Below, piece by piece: positions 6,033 to 6,630 of a stretch of 6,630 nucleotides of DNA. A program made the translations under genes and the position numbers. Below the pieces are notes generated by a model that was not told the origin of the DNA, searched no databases, and was given only the letters and a program-made list of their open reading frames with translations. Source of the stretch: an uncultured Clostridium sp. Its GTDB lineage: Bacteria; Bacillota; Clostridia; Lachnospirales; Lachnospiraceae. Numbering within the stretch: the stretch's first letter is position 1; the number at the start of each line of letters is the position of its first letter. Location: contig CAUCIO010000125.1 in NCBI GenBank assembly GCA_958442925.1, forward strand, positions 1 to 6,630, read 5' to 3'.

Positions 6033-6146
6033 ATGCTGCAGAAAAGAATCAGGGCGGCGGCTGAGAAAATTTTAGCCTGCTGTGCTGATAGGGCGAAGCT
6101 ATACCCTTTTGTCCCGAAAATCAGGAGGAAGCCATGTGGTACGTGA
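6033..6146 (+). CDS. Possible 37-aa leader ORF overlapping the second loaP start
   Basis: ATG 6033 follows AGGGGG (6021-6026). The frame runs 37 codons (begins MLQKRIRAAAEKILACC, ends RRKPCGT) to TGA 6144-6146, overlapping the second loaP gene by 13 bases. The AGGAGG that serves loaP (6123-6128) lies inside it. The peptide is basic with an adjacent cysteine pair and belongs to no family I know. Its likely role, if real, is translational coupling or leader-peptide control of the downstream gene. A chance ORF cannot be excluded. Confidence 0.35.
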   Translation: MLQKRIRAAAEKILACCADRAKLYPFVPKIRRKPCGT

Positions 6147-6630
6147 TTCAGACAGAAACAGGAAAAGAAGAGGAGATACTTCTGTTTATGCGGAATATGA
6201 TACCGGAAGAATTGTGCTGGCATTGTTTTTTGATCTGGGCAGAGTGGCCCAGACGTGCAAGCGGACAGTGGAACATAGTGAAGAAAAATATGTTTCCAGG
6301 TTATATTTTTGCGGAAACAGAAGAGCCAGAAGAGCTGTTCCAAAGGCTGAAAAAGGTACCAGGTCTTACAAAGCTGCTGGGGGGAGACAGATGTGAGTTT
6401 ATTCCTTTGGGCGCAGAGGAAGAGCGGTTTTTCTGCATGATTGGAGAAAAAGGAGGAAACTGCACCAGAGAAAACCGGGCAGCGAAATGCGGAGCGGGGA
6501 CTGATAAAAGAAAAAGGTATTGTCTGTCAGTCCGTCCAAGCACTGTGCGGGTAGATGAGGAAGGAAAACTTGAAATACTGAATGGAGCCCTTCAGGCATT
6601 TAAAGAGGAAATTGTGAGAGTAAACCTACA
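6134..6630 (+). CDS. loaP: LoaP-type specialised NusG antiterminator (second copy, 3' end outside window)
   Basis: An open frame from ATG 6134 to the window edge, 165 complete codons, with AGGAGG at 6123-6128 five bases upstream. It begins MWYVIQTETGKEEEILL, a standard LoaP N-terminus. FPGYIF lies at 54-59, almost the same position as in the first copy, and KKVPGLTKLLGG follows near 73-84, a pattern I associate strongly with LoaP. After a cysteine- and lysine-rich linker (about residues 110-140), the start of the KOW domain is visible (LEILNGALQAFKEEIVRVNL). Roughly the last 30 residues are expected beyond the window. Compared with the first copy the linker is longer and the sequence differs clearly, so this is not a recent duplicate. 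It is probably in one transcript with the first loaP, and its target operon should begin to the right. Confidence 0.88.
   Translation, partial: MWYVIQTETGKEEEILLFMRNMIPEELCWHCFLIWAEWPRRASGQWNIVKKNMFPGYIFAETEEPEELFQRLKKVPGLTKLLGGDRCEFIPLGAEEERFFCMIGEKGGNCTRENRAAKCGAGTDKRKRYCLSVRPSTVRVDEEGKLEILNGALQAFKEEIVRVNL

Noticed and set aside
6082..6396. 104-codon plus-strand ORF overlapping the second loaP gene
   Set aside because: The LoaP frame from 6134 has a strong Shine-Dalgarno and clear NusG motifs, so this is a shadow frame.

Overview
The window looks like chromosomal DNA from a Firmicute of the Lachnospiraceae type. The evidence is strong Shine-Dalgarno sites, short intergenic gaps, moderate GC with GC-rich third codon positions, and a run of U32 peptidase, FtsW/RodA and class B PBP genes in an order I associate with that family. 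The assignment rests on gene content and style; no search was run.

Left part (1-4637): four co-directional, closely packed + strand genes. They are the 3' end of a U32 family peptidase, a FtsW/RodA/SpoVE (SEDS) glycosyltransferase, a class B penicillin-binding protein whose start overlaps the SEDS stop, and a TSUP (TauE/SafE) membrane transporter. The SEDS/PBP pair is a peptidoglycan polymerase plus transpeptidase. This part is ordinary housekeeping sequence.

Middle (4638-5358): about 720 bp without a recognisable conventional gene, and the most interesting part. A perfect 34-bp inverted repeat pair (5054-5087 and 5300-5333) brackets a 212-bp AT-rich segment. Inside it is a near-consensus SigA promoter (TTGACT, 17 bp, TGTTATAAT) on the minus strand, pointing away from the downstream gene. 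Each repeat is itself a dyad with an asymmetric 7-bp centre, as expected of a tyrosine-recombinase core site. I read this as a phase-variable invertible promoter captured in the OFF orientation. Only the left repeat has an outward T-tract, so OFF transcripts should terminate there, while ON transcripts should pass the right repeat. Upstream lie a possible 29-aa ORF and other weak small-ORF and hairpin signals.

Right part (5359-6630): two consecutive specialised NusG paralogues of the LoaP antiterminator type. The first is complete (174 aa). The second runs off the window end and is preceded by a 37-codon ORF that overlaps its start. In known systems such proteins allow RNA polymerase to read through long biosynthetic operons, often for polysaccharides or secondary metabolites. 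The inferred circuit is that DNA inversion turns on antiterminator expression, which licenses a long operon lying to the right of the window. This resembles the invertible-promoter/UpxY arrangement of Bacteroides capsule loci, but in a Firmicute-like genome. No recombinase or target operon is visible here.
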